From the NCBI GenBank assembly GCA_947568835.1, contig OX387602.1, positions 24,417,021-24,481,020 on the forward strand: a stretch of 64,000 bases of DNA, in the 5' to 3' direction. The stretch's first letter is position 1. Each line of letters opens with the position of its first letter. The translations under genes were made by a program, and so were the position numbers. Source of the DNA: Protonemura montana (taxonomy: Eukaryota > Arthropoda > Insecta > Plecoptera > Nemouridae). Shown here in pieces: positions 11,750 to 22,784 of this stretch. The notes under the pieces were generated by a model. The model was not told the DNA's origin. It saw only the letters and a list, made by a program, of their open reading frames with translations, and searched no databases.

Positions 11750-13625
11750 CAATGGGGTTTGTTTTACATGCGACTATGTCTTCAATTGAATTGTTAACGT
11801 GATTAGGCCACGGGCGTAATGAGCAAAGTGGTCTATGAAGAAGCCATGAAAAGCTTTAGTGCTGCACGGTTCAGGGTTTAGCATTTCCTTTTCCGTTTCT
11901 TTGGAAGAAAAGTGGATGCAAATAGATGGTAAAAAAGGTGTAACTGCTTTCGTTCTGAGTCTTAAACATAATATCTTATCTCGACAATCCTTGCATTTCA
12001 TAAAAGTATCTTTAGATTAATGATGTAATTTTTGTTCGCAATAAAAAAATCGTTGTTTCAATGCTCGTTTTATGGTGTTTTTCGAAAAAAATCCTCGTGC
12101 ACAAACCGTTGCAATCGGTAAGATAATATGCATGATATAATTTAAAGATTAACATGCAAGATATTATTGAAAGTTTAAAAATGAGATTGAAAGCATACAG
12201 TAAGTAATTCCTTGTCGATTTGCCGACATTTTCCAGGCCGATGACCTCACCGATATTCTGCATTGTGAAGTTTCGTTTGTGCAAGATGTCACCATATGCT
12301 CCAATAGTAGCAACGATATGCAGGCACAATACAACCAGACAACTGTGTGTCAAATTGGTAAGAGATTAAAACTGCATAATGTGGATCATTGCAAAGATGG
12401 CTACTAAAAATATTACAGGGAGGATCGGGAGTCATTCGTGTGGAAAAATGTCTCCAACTCGAATACTATTGGCCGAAAATGTTGTTTCCTATTATTTCCC
12501 CCTCTAGCATACCACGATTGAACATAATAAAATGTATAAAACCCACCCTTAATATATCTATAATAAATTATAACATGTTATATTATTATTATGCTGTATG
12601 CAAACGTATGGAGGCAGAATAAACAGAGCTAGCGCGCGGTCGAAAGAGATAAGCTGCCTAGTTTTTCAATGAGGGGTAAATAGTAACACAGGGAACCCAG
12701 TCTCGTTTTTATTCTTTTATAAAATATTACTTTGAATGAGTGGGCAGGTTGAATGGCTAGGTAATGTCTGCTCTGGGTCGACAGGCTGGGCCAACACCAG
12801 TCACCCTCCGCTCGGCACGACGGCATACCCCGATACCTCACGCATCGGTGCACCCATTCTTGGTGACAAAATAGAGATTATCTCATCATAATGAGGTCTG
12901 TACCCACAGTCAACAGCCTCCGGTAGGACACGGTCGCCGTCGTCGACGTCGACACTGTCTAGGGACTGTCACAACGCACATGGGTATACTGGACAAACAG
13001 AGAGCGAATCTTGCACGCCGGGCTCCGCGCATATGCCAACTGTATCGTGCAACACAATCTGTAGCCGATGTTAATATAACTGAGTGTGTCGAATACAACG
13101 TTAAGGACACATTTTCCAATCTGTTCGCTTTCTATCCGTGCTCAACGCTCCCTTATGTCACGGGTCATCCGGAAAATTAGGGGATGAAACACGATATGTC
13201 ACGGAAATAATGCACTTTGGGTAAACTGTTTTAGTCATTATGGAATGCATTAATGTGATCAGAAAAAGAAATTGAAGTGGGTGTGCAGAGAGGAGAGAGA
13301 GAGAGCCGAAAAGTTTTGACCCTTGACTCGAGTACGATTTGTTTATTATCTCAGAATCACGCTGTATAAATTGATTCCCTCCCGATTCTTTTCCACGGCC
13401 GCTTCGCATGATGCCGGCATAAATTCGCAACAAAGAGGCTAGAGGGCTCTTTAATGTGGCCGGCAAGAAAGCGGGTCCCAAAAACATCTCGACAATGACA
13501 ACAACCACGAACACAGTCCCAATATGCCGAAACTTTTCAACATATCTCTTTGTGAGGGAATATAATTCCATATCCAACTGTAATACCCGTGCTATAGTAT
13601 AAACCCAACAAAAGTTTGAAATCAA
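11750..13625. other. Non-coding stretch, no gene recognised
   Basis: Contains a 14-bp AT palindrome (TATAACATGTTATA, 12569-12582), a small CpG patch with GTCGTCGACGTCGAC near 12.94 kb and a GA-rich tract at 13288-13305. The 155-codon open frame on the - strand at 13158-13625 has no ATG start and an ordinary composition, so I do not call it. Confidence 0.5.
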
Positions 13626-13823
13626 ATGCTTTATTTGTCGGATGGAGAGGAGTTTTTGGCGTTACACGTTTCACGGGGCACAGCAGCAGCAGCAGCCACC
13701 GCCGCCGCCGCCACCGGCTTTGCACAAAGATGCCACCGCAATATTAGTGGGCCGCCGTCGATGAAAGGCGCCGACCAAGTGGAAGATGAAAGTGATGAAG
13801 ATGTGGCAAGACGCGGTGGATGA
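13626..13823 (+). CDS. Unrecognised 65-residue ORF with poly-Ala tracts and acidic tail
   Basis: The frame starts with ATG after an in-frame TGA at 13617 and ends in TGA. Residues about 20-29 are nearly all Ala, encoded by (CAG)5-phase GCA codons and then (CCG)n-phase GCC codons, so the alanine run comes from two adjacent trinucleotide repeats. The C-terminus is acidic (QVEDESDEDV). Poly-Ala plus acidic stretches are common in metazoan nuclear regulators, but no DNA-binding domain is visible and the length is very short. The Kozak context is weak (C at -3), and a TATAAAC word lies only about 28 bp before the ATG. It could be a first exon or chance around the repeat. Confidence 0.18.
   Translation: MLYLSDGEEFLALHVSRGTAAAAATAAAATGFAQRCHRNISGPPSMKGADQVEDESDEDVARRGG
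13681..13712 (+). repeat. (CAG)5 followed by (CCG)n
   Basis: Five CAG units (13681-13695) run into four to five CCG units (13699-13712). Two different trinucleotide repeats sharing the same alanine frame are unusual in an otherwise repeat-poor stretch. Confidence 0.85.
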
Positions 13824-16701
13824 TTCAACGCGCAAAGAGGAAAATAATAACGCGGCTGTCATAACGATATTGGTGCGTCTTTTAGCTGGATATTGATGGA
13901 ACGTGGACGACTCAACGCTTCGCCATTTATGCGCTATCATTATTTTGGAATTCCAAGCCAATATTGATGGGCGTTTATGGCATGGACATGGGTAAATAAA
14001 ACTGCTTGAAACATAAGGTAGAATTTAAACATGTGAATCATACGATAACTGGTTTGCTGTATCAGTACTGTCGAGTATCAGGCAATTCTTATAACAAACG
14101 CCAAAGAGAGCTTAATGGAAACTTTTGCCTTCTATCTCCAGAACTGTAAGATTGAAAAGTGTACATTTACAGCACGATTTGCCAATATTTCTCAGCATAA
14201 CAATCTGGCAAAATGTAGCAAATCTGAGGAATGTGTTCCCACATAGTTGCGCGGTAAACAGAAGGCTTATGACAAGCGATACGTGAAAGATGGGTTTACC
14301 CAAATGGTGTGCTAGGTATGTCGTTGGCGATTCCGTCCGGCTGTCCATTATTCGCACCAGGCCCGTCTGCAGACGTTACGCATGCTAGACTTGCCCCGTT
14401 GTGGCAGTGGACACTAATATTATCCTTCGATAATATTTTTAGATGTTTTTCCGGGCATTCGCGATCGAGGGCTCTTACTCTGTCACAAACTTTTCTCAAC
14501 ATTTCAATGACAAGTCTACGGCGACATTATATTATTACAAGATCGAGGGTAACAGCATTAACCTTATTCTTTGACATTTTTATTTTATAAGTAGTACGTT
14601 GAAAAGGGACAAAAGGACACCGATCTCCCGACATTGCAATTTTGTATGAAATGGTATCGAAGAATGTATTTTATTGTCATCAATAGAATAGCCAAGATGT
14701 CTCCATAAAATACGTTCATGCACAATGGGATGCGTGGTCTTGTCCAAATTATACGCTTGCTTCATCGGCTCTCAATCGCTCAAATTGACAATACATATTT
14801 CTTGTGTCGAACTTACGAAATTGATTTCACAAAAGAGAATGTCTTGAACATGAAAGAGAACGATGTCCCCGTCCAAGATCAAATTCCTGTTTAACGAACG
14901 CCGTTTAACGAAATTTGTGTCTAAAAGCTAGAGTCTACAGTTTAGTTGCAGAGGGGTTTTCGTATTGACTCAAAAGAAAAAAATCCCAATTACAAAGTAT
15001 ATCACATTTACGCACTGAGCTGAAGACATTATGATCCCGATGATTGATTCCAAGCATCAATTCATGTCCTAAGTTCCGATCTAGCGACTCCAATAATTTG
15101 TCACAAGGCAAGCCCAGAACAAAACATTCGCGTATAACTCGCTTAGCCAAGCTCTCTGCCCAAGACCACTATTAATCCCCCTCCCCCCTCCTTTAATGCA
15201 ACAAAAAAACCACATAAAATCTCCCTCCTCGGTGTTTTTTGTCTTCCATGTTAGATTCTATTGCCTATAATTCTTATTCCTGGCCGCTAGTCGAGCTGCA
15301 TTGGCTGACTGGTCGGCCGGGTAGCTGCAGGCTCCACTGGTTTGGTCATCTTTGCCCAACCCATGTCCAACCCAACCATGTTTTTTATCCGCTCGATCAA
15401 TATTTTGTTTCTGATACCGAACAACCCTCTAGCCGGGACAGTTAATGGACGCAAGAATAACGACGGCAGGAAGACGGACACGGGTCCTGCCTGGCGCTAT
15501 GCGGCGCAGGACGCAGCCAGGACGTGCCGTAATAACATAGGCTGGGGGATTGGCCATGGACCGTGCCTCAGCATGGCAGCCGTGAGGATCGAGAGTAGGT
15601 GACTTCGGGGGAATGCTTTCAAGTTTTATATTGAGTTAGTGTAGGACTCATTTATGTTTTTGAGTTTGCTAAGCATGAGACACGAATTAAGTTTCGCTGG
15701 ATACGTTTTGGTGAGCGTAGAGGTATATTTTGTTTGTAGTACTTGAAAACAGGTACAATTTGAATTTAATATAACTTGACGGTGATTCCTTCTGTTAGAT
15801 GAAGTGCAAATCAAAAGCGCGTGGTGACAAAAGAAATAGCGGAAGAAACCAGGGGAAGAGTTCACTAACAGGAAAAATGTTTCAAAAAGTCCAGCACACA
15901 CTTAAATGAGTCACGCCATTTCAAGGAACGTGCATCGAGTTGAGAAAGTGGTGGGTGGAGGAAACGCAGAAGACAAGGTGCAGGCAGGACTTGTCTTATA
16001 AGGAAAGGTGAACGAAGCCAGGATGGGCCATGTTCTGCAAGTATTCGCCGTCTCAGCGACCCATTTCTCCACGCTCTCCCTTTGCTTGGGGTGGAACGCC
16101 ATGGGGCGGGCAAACTCTTATGTTTTCTAGCCCCGGATATTTTATTACGACCAACCACATCGCGTCTTCTCGTTACCAAGCTCGTCAGCATTACTTGTAC
16201 GGAAAAACCACCCTTGATCTTGCCTCGGCGTTGATCAAATGCTGCAAAAGAGTTACCCAGAGGCACGTCTTAAATATTTTTTATAGCTAGCTTATTGATG
16301 CACTGAATTAATATTATATCGATGGGTGTACCTACGCTCAATTTATGCAAAAGCATAAAAGTTATTGCCTGCTTTATGTTCCAACTTTATCCAAACCAAT
16401 ATGAGGAATAAGCTTACTGTGCAGAAGGTATAATAACATTTATGATTTGGTTTTTAGAATAGTCGAAAACACAGTTTCCATTTTGTGCCAAGTTTGCCAA
16501 TCCGGTTCCATACTTTATATGCAAAGGGATGGATTTGAAGAGGTAGCAAAAGCTCCACACACGCTCCAGAGGAAAGAAAAGTCAAGGGAGAAATGATAAG
16601 ATAAGCTAGTTTTCCGACAAGCGAGATCCCATAACTTGAAAAGTTTTTTTTTTACCCGTTCTGAGCTAGTTCTCCCCCTCAGCAATAACCAGACTTTTTA
16701 T
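13824..16701. other. Non-coding stretch, no gene recognised
   Basis: Only short frames. A tandem pair of GTTTAACGAA (14889-14898 and 14903-14912) is enclosed by a short CAAATT/AATTTG inverted repeat. A C/T-rich run lies near 15.18 kb. Nothing else stands out. Confidence 0.5.
14889..14912 (+). repeat. Tandem GTTTAACGAA pair
   Basis: Two exact 10-bp copies lie 14 bp apart, start to start. This is too short to assign to a repeat family. Confidence 0.6.
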
Positions 16702-17073
16702 ATGTTTAGAACAGTCGTACGATTTTCGGAAAATGTCACGTTTGCTGAGAAGCCATCCCTATATACGTGCGTTGGATGTCAGAGCAGGGCCCGTGTAATA
16801 AGGGGTAATACCAGCCCTAGCCCTTGCGGGAAAACCTTTTGGATATGTCTCCAAATCGCGGGAGATAATATTATCTCGCGTCTGCACCAGTCGGCAACGG
16901 GTAAAAATGTGATATTGCGTTCGCAGCTTTTTATACGTCAGGAAACAGATTTCATTCGCAGTCACTCACCATCACGTGGGGTTCAAAATTCAAATACACG
17001 TTTCACTTGTCGCTGGAAAAATTTCAGCCGAATGTTATGCCAAATAAAAAATATTTTAAATATATACAAATAG
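16702..17073 (+). CDS. Unrecognised 123-residue ATG ORF
   Basis: The frame is also open for 22 codons upstream of this ATG. The peptide is basic and has a CVGC pair followed by a further Cys about 18 residues later, loosely reminiscent of a zinc ribbon but without a second Cys pair. The C-terminal 15 codons become AT-rich (Ile/Asn/Lys). I recognise no family. Length alone is not significant in 64 kb of this composition. Chance is the default reading. Confidence 0.1.
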   Translation: MFRTVVRFSENVTFAEKPSLYTCVGCQSRARVIRGNTSPSPCGKTFWICLQIAGDNIISRLHQSATGKNVILRSQLFIRQETDFIRSHSPSRGVQNSNTRFTCRWKNFSRMLCQIKNILNIYK

Positions 17074-18216
17074 GTTGGTGTACAGAGGCACTTCAGCTGT
17101 CTGTGAATGCGAATCAAGTCTGTTCACTTCGAGATTTTATGAGGATGCTTTCTTATGACCTTTCCAAATTAAATTATCTAAACGTCTCTGAACGTCTTCA
17201 CATTATCATCCGCCCGAACCCCAAACTTCCTTGGTTCACGCATCCAAGTGAACGGGGAAGTAAGAATCGATATTAATTAGCAGCCAGCAAATCCGAGTTC
17301 TGTATCTAATGGTCAAGAAACGGCAACGTACAAGTGTCAATGACGGCCGTCCTTCAGCTGCCTGGTTATTCCAACCATCAATACTCGTTCATGAAAATTA
17401 ATGCCCCCCAAAGTATAATTTGCGGAGCAGCGTCGCAGCTACCCCACCCTGCTTTGGGGGTGGCACAACCCCCGCCCCCACACACCCGCTCCCATCTTCG
17501 CATGGTTGTGTATTGCTTCTGCACATCGCTTCAGTAACTATAATATGCCGCTTAATTGTCTCGAAATGAGAAATTCGTTTCCAAGTTATAATTGGATACG
17601 AGGCGCCGTTTTCCTTAATTCCATTTCTGTCCCCTGCAAACCCCTTGCCCCAACGTCTTCTTATGCCCCCCCGATTCATCTCCAGCGAATCTTCGCAGCG
17701 TTTTGATGATGGCACATTCCTATTTATAGTGTGTAACTTTCGGGGAACGAAGGCCAAAAACTTTGTCACTCTTCCACATCGCTTTATTCGTTTGAATCTT
17801 TCTCTCTCGTTTGCTAGCGGAGCCTGGCTACAGGTAAGAATTAAGACGTCTTGATTAATACACGAAAGAAGATCTTAGGCTCAAAACGGAAGGTGGGAAA
17901 GTTTGAAAGAGAAGAGAGGTTAAGTCTTGGGGTGTTAAGAAGGAGATAGCTTGGGGGTGGGGGTGGAGGCGGAGTGGGGTAGGGGCCAAGAGGGGGTTGA
18001 AATCTGGAGTGGGTAGCGTGGAAGATGTAAGCAAACAGTTCTGTTTATGTCATTTTCGTAATTTCATAGGGATTAAATTTACAAGGCAAGACGAGAAACG
18101 GCAGACCTATTAAATTTAAATTAAATTTTAATGAATAGAGGACAAATCTTACTGTAAGTTGCGCGAAGGTAAAGTTGCAAATAGAATTGAGAATTAGCTT
18201 CTTTGGCCGCGTTTAA
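17074..18216. other. Non-coding stretch, no gene recognised
   Basis: Holds the G-rich tract at 17953-17996 and a 6-bp GGGGGT/ACCCCC hairpin near 17.46 kb. The remaining frames are short. Confidence 0.5.
17953..17996 (+). other. G-quadruplex-capable tract
   Basis: At least five runs of four or five G occur within 44 bp on the + strand, allowing several alternative quadruplex folds. Confidence 0.6.
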
Positions 18217-18238
18217 GACGTCGACGCCGACGTCGACG
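18217..18238. repeat. Paired GACGTCGACG words
   Basis: Two copies of GACGTCGACG are separated by CC, at the start of a roughly 100-bp CpG-rich patch (to about 18.31 kb). The same GTCGACGTCGAC character recurs near 12.94 kb. Confidence 0.7.
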
Positions 18239-18724
18239 TATGCGGGAACGCGCGTCGCGGCAATCTCGGCACCCCAAGACGCGACGGCGACGTCGAGGTA
18301 AAGCCTTCACCGGCGTGGATTTGCTTGCCTGATGAAGAACGACTTCTTGGCGATCAACCATAGTCAATAATTTCGCCTAGCCATGGAGATTCTACCGAAA
18401 AATACGCGCAGACAGACTTAGGTTTTGCACATAAAAGCGTTAGAATTTACCAAACTTAACTTTAATCGCACACTTTTCCACCCATTCAAATTTCCCTCTT
18501 TTTATTTCAATTCAACATTCGCAAAAGATAACATGCAGACTTTTCGCACAAAGCACTGTTAATTTTATCGATTTCTTTATGGACTTTGAGAAGCGACGAC
18601 GATCCACGGTTGATAGATTCTTGCGACTAGTTGACGCGCTCGACCCTAGATGGCGGTGGCGAGGCATATCTGGTCGCCAAGCATGGTCCAGCGCGAGGAT
18701 GTGAGGAATACAGTGTGCTTGCGA

Positions 18725-18752
18725 GGGGTGTGGGGGGGGGGGTCGGAGGGGG
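18725..18752 (+). other. G-run tract with an 11-G homopolymer
   Basis: Runs of 4, 11 and 5 G lie within 28 bp, which fits a quadruplex-capable tract. The 11-G run is prone to sequencing length error. Confidence 0.65.
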
Positions 18753-18759
18753 CAGCATT

Positions 18760-20404
18760 GAAGATTCGACAAGCTGAATCAAACAGCAGTAAATAAGCGG
18801 GATCACCTGCCAGACGGGGCTTGGGTAGCAGAAGCTCTGTGCTCGCGAGCTCTGATCGCCCATCACGTCGCACAATGACAACCACCGTACACCGTGAAGC
18901 ATCAGCAACTTCCCAAAAGCCATTTTACTTTTTCTAATTTATTGTGGAAGTTACACGACATTTCGGGGAGCAACAATTGACTCCAGCCGTCAAGAAAATT
19001 CCGTCTCAGAAATTAAACAATCTATAAAACTGACGGTTGAGAAGAGAGAGAAAAAAAACTTATCACGAATTCATTAACTTTTTATCGATTTTATAAACAT
19101 GCCAATTAGAAGTACACAATAGGTTGTCTGTCCGAGGAGAGACGTATATCAGGCATGAGGACATGATGGGTAGAAAACGACCAAAAATGAGACAGTTTCC
19201 AGTGCGCTCTGTACGTGGCTTCTAAATCAAGACCTTTTGCCCACAAAATAAAGCCTGCGACGCCAACGAGGTGAACAATAAAGTCCATACCTATGTATAG
19301 TGCACCTACCTCTAATGCACTTCGAGCTACACAAAGATGTTGCATTTGATAATGAATAATGACAACAGTCGTAAAAAGCCCAGATTTGCAAATTAGTGCA
19401 ATTTAAATGTGTTTCATGAGATTGCAAGCCACCATTATAGCAACATTGCCAGCAACAAAATGGTATGACTCCCATTTACTTCCTATAATCAACCGTCGTT
19501 CGTTAACTGCGCTCCCGAGCTAGCTGCGATAGGTGCAGGTATTCGCATGGAAGGAATCCTTGCCACTTAGTGATGGCAGTGCTAACACGGCGTGCAAGCG
19601 AACACAAAGGATGCGTCGACTTCTCCTGACGTGCGAAACAAAGCTGAGGATTGGAAGGATCCAAAGGGTGCAGCGACGCTATGCTCCAGACGCACGAGGG
19701 ACGCCGACGCTTGCGATAGAAGCGTCGAAATTTGGCAGCCAAACGCGCCGAAGATGATTGTTCGACCAATCAGCTAGCTTAGCGAACCGCGGAGAATAGA
19801 GATGTTCTAACTTGTCGCCGTGGATAGCGAGGTGGTGCTCTTCGGCAGGCGACGCTTGCCAAGAACACTGCATGTCTTGTAAAATAATGGAATCAAGCGA
19901 TAAGGTAATTTAAATGCCGACTTCATCATTAGGTGACTAAATATAATTAGACTGGATTCAGAATAATACGTTTCGACGTAAATTAAGTGTGCGCTCGGTG
20001 GCGGCTGCGTGGCTGCGGGAAAATGGGGCGAAAGTGGGACGCCTCGTAAACAATGTCAGTCTTTGCCTAATAGTTATTAGCCGTCTGTGTGTAAAAATTC
20101 TCGCTCGCGTTATTAGCGTTTGAAGCCACATGCAGGAATAGGTGGGAATTTTATTTTAGAAAATAAATGCCAGAGCGACAAGCATCCATTTCCTTCTTCC
20201 AGACAAATAATGTCAATTCGCCGTTCGATCGAAAGAAATCAAACAATCTATGGGTCACGGATGAACCCCATGTCGATAAAACAATAAGAAACAACAAAAA
20301 AATACTTCCATTTAAACATTTTATACCATTGGACACTTGAATATTGATGAATAGAATCTTATGTATCGGAAACTCTCTTCAAGTTCCACCTCGAGTCGCT
20401 TTTG
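18760..20404. other. Non-coding stretch, no gene recognised
   Basis: Between 19.5 and 19.87 kb there is a GC-richer patch with overlapping short frames on both strands, no splice signals I trust, and the hairpin at 19705-19727. Elsewhere AT-leaning unique sequence. Confidence 0.5.
19705..19727. repeat. 8-bp GC hairpin CGACGCTT/AAGCGTCG
   Basis: A perfect 8-bp inverted repeat around a 7-base loop. The word CGACGCTTGC starting here recurs about 145 bp downstream near 19.85 kb. Confidence 0.65.
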
Positions 20405-20429
20405 ATGATTTCCTTCCTCACGTCCGGCA

Positions 20430-20623
20430 ACCGCTGTAGCCGACGCGACAAGCGATGTTTACAGACGTCGTGCTCGCGACGCTGCCGCGACGCCTGGCGT
20501 CGGACGTCGCCCGGGCGATGGCCGACCGACGCTGCACAACGACGCCTCCCTCCCCTTTCCGACGCCGCACCTGACCGACGTCCAGTCGCGCCGCCACCCC
20601 ACCCCCCCCCCAGCCCCCCACCC
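20430..20623. other. CpG-rich patch ending in C-tracts
   Basis: CGACGC-type words occur at least six times in about 150 bp. The patch ends in runs of 4, 10, 6 and 3 C (20597-20623), a G-quadruplex-capable tract on the - strand. Open frames on both strands are Arg/Pro/Cys-rich and look like products of composition. An unmethylated regulatory patch is possible but not shown. Confidence 0.5.
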
Positions 20624-22481
20624 GATAGGTTCCATCGCTATGGCAACGCGAGCATCATTAACTCCATCTCCTTATCATAACCCGCCATCTTTGCAGCTCC
20701 AGTGTCGCGGTCGTGAGGACGCTGTCTCGGCCGCAGCTCCACGGGGCCATGCCTCACGTCTGCACCTCACCCATTTCAATTCCTTTGTTTTACACTGATT
20801 TTCATTACGTGCAGACTGCGAACAAAGCGACAAAACGAGCTGCTTTCACAAGGATTTTGTGAACGGACACGACAAAAAGTTGCTTCTTCTTCGTCTTGTT
20901 TCCCACAAGTGAGTTCAGCCAGCTCACGGAATAAGTTTATCACTGACTTATTTTAACGAAAATTGGCAAAAAGGCTTCGGTGTTAATCAATTTTTACGGA
21001 TCTGCGAATATCGTTCAGCTTCATGCGCTACGCAAAATGCCACAACGGAGAATGCCATGTACACATGACATTAAAAAATGTAAACCATTTGAATATCCCA
21101 CCCATGCCCCTGCATCAATGAAAAGAGGAAAACTCTTTAACTATAATTCGCTCGGCATGTTCAAATCCCGTGCCCCCATTAATTTGATAGACAATCATTT
21201 TTGACGTGCATACGATTGCAAATCCAAAGCACGATTTATTTGAATAATATCAACTGGAACGCATTCGCCCCTTTCAAGCGCAGCCTGGCGGAAACCGGCG
21301 GTGGCAGCGGACGGAAGTAGATTTCTGTGTACGTCATTTGTTTCCAGCGCGCGCGGCGACACTCTTTTCCATGCACTGTTCAATTTGATTCACGCCACAC
21401 GCCTATACGACGTGGCAATAGCCGGGCTGGCTGGCGGTACGCGCAACCCATATATTTTACAAGTGATAAAACTAAAACGGAGGAGAACAGTTTGTTATCA
21501 AAGCTCTATGCGCCATGAAAGCTAGCTCGCTCTCCACGAAAGTTTGTGGCTCACGAAAATCTATGACATTACACCTGAAAGTCTTGGGAGACGTTATTTG
21601 TTCAGCTTTTCAAGCCACATCCATTATGTAGTTTCAACTATTAGTCATTGGACTGGCATAGGGTTATACCCACGGTGCAGTGTGTGGACCTTGATTTGCC
21701 GTGCACGGAGTAATATTTGTTTCGTTGGGTTCGACTCATTTTTCACGCCCGTTGATGAAATTCCTGCGTCATATCTCTGCATTCTGAAAGTTGATTACCA
21801 AGGAAAAGTGACTGGAATATCGGAGTAGAAAAGATTTGGCTCGTTTCCACCTCCACGGGTGGTAATAACTCTGAAGGCTGCCAATGACAAAAATGGACAG
21901 TCATTTCGCTTCTTCGTTTCTTATTATTATTATTTTATTCGTCGAGATAGATTCCTCACGGGCAACGCGAGAAGCTTTAGAAATGCTAACGTCCGACTGA
22001 CACCCGTGTCCGAACGATTTTAATAAGTACGAGCCTCCCCTGCGCCCCCAAGCCGCCGAGGCTGCTGTTTTTATCGGCATTGTCGTCGAGATATTGTTTG
22101 CAGTTTCGAACGAAGCTTCGCGGTCACCTGTGCAGGTGTGTCATAGCATTCTCGATTCAAATCCAGCGCGAACCAGCGTAATGTGGACAAAGGCACACAA
22201 AAATAAAGAAATATCACGTAAAAGTTTAAGAATAGTTCGAAATAAAAAGAAGGCGCGAATCCCACGAATTACTTGGATGGTGAACAAAACGTTGTTTTCT
22301 TTTTTTCTTCTTGCGTCCACGGTTTACATAAAGAAAATGTTAAAATGAAATGCTGAGGAGGCGTGAAATGAAATGAAATAATATCATTCCGGTCTACCGC
22401 AGCCAGCCGTTTGTCCGTTTGTCTGCTAGCAGGAGTCAGTAGCTGATCCTACCGTTCATTAATTGTGAGATCATTGTGCCG

Positions 22482-22504
22482 AGGCGCAGCAGCGAGCTGC
22501 GCGG
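22482..22504 (+). repeat. Diverged copy of the 23-bp GC-rich word
   Basis: Matches the 37488-37510 copy at about 17 of 23 positions, including the first nine bases AGGCGCAGC. It is GC-rich enough that part of the match may be composition. Confidence 0.3.
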
Positions 22505-22746
22505 AGGGTCGACGACGGGAACTGCACGGGCTGCGCGCTCGCACCGACATGTTCGACATGTCAACACGTCAACGCCGTCCTCCGACTCCCTATAGCGTCG
22601 CCTAGCAGCCATCTCAACATCGACATTCCACTAGGAAATCAAATTAATTTGCCTACTATATTGTGTATCACATTGCTTCACGCCTCCAGACGAACTGAAT
22701 TAACTGAGTACAGAAAAGAAAATAAGCTTGCAAGTGACACCTTTAG

Positions 22747-22769
22747 AAAATTAAATAAAATAAAATAAA
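22747..22769 (+). repeat. AAAAT-type AT microsatellite
   Basis: Imperfect pentamer repeat of the AAAAT/TAAAA type directly before the dispersed 12-mer copy at 22773. Confidence 0.7.
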
Positions 22770-22772
22770 CTC

Positions 22773-22784
22773 GGCACCTCCACC
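22773..22784 (-). repeat. Dispersed 12-mer, copy 3
   Basis: GGCACCTCCACC on the + strand, the exact reverse complement of copies 1 and 2. The extra T in TGGTGGAGGTGCC is shared with copies 2 and 4. Confidence 0.5.

Noticed and set aside
13158-13625. 155-codon hydrophobic open frame on the - strand
   Set aside because: Starts at TTG, has no ATG of note near the start, and its composition fits unbiased DNA of this base content.
22466-22478. TGAGATCATTGTG matches the first 13 bases of insect bantam microRNA
   Set aside because: The 3' part of the mature sequence does not match, and no complementary arm lies upstream or downstream to form a precursor hairpin.
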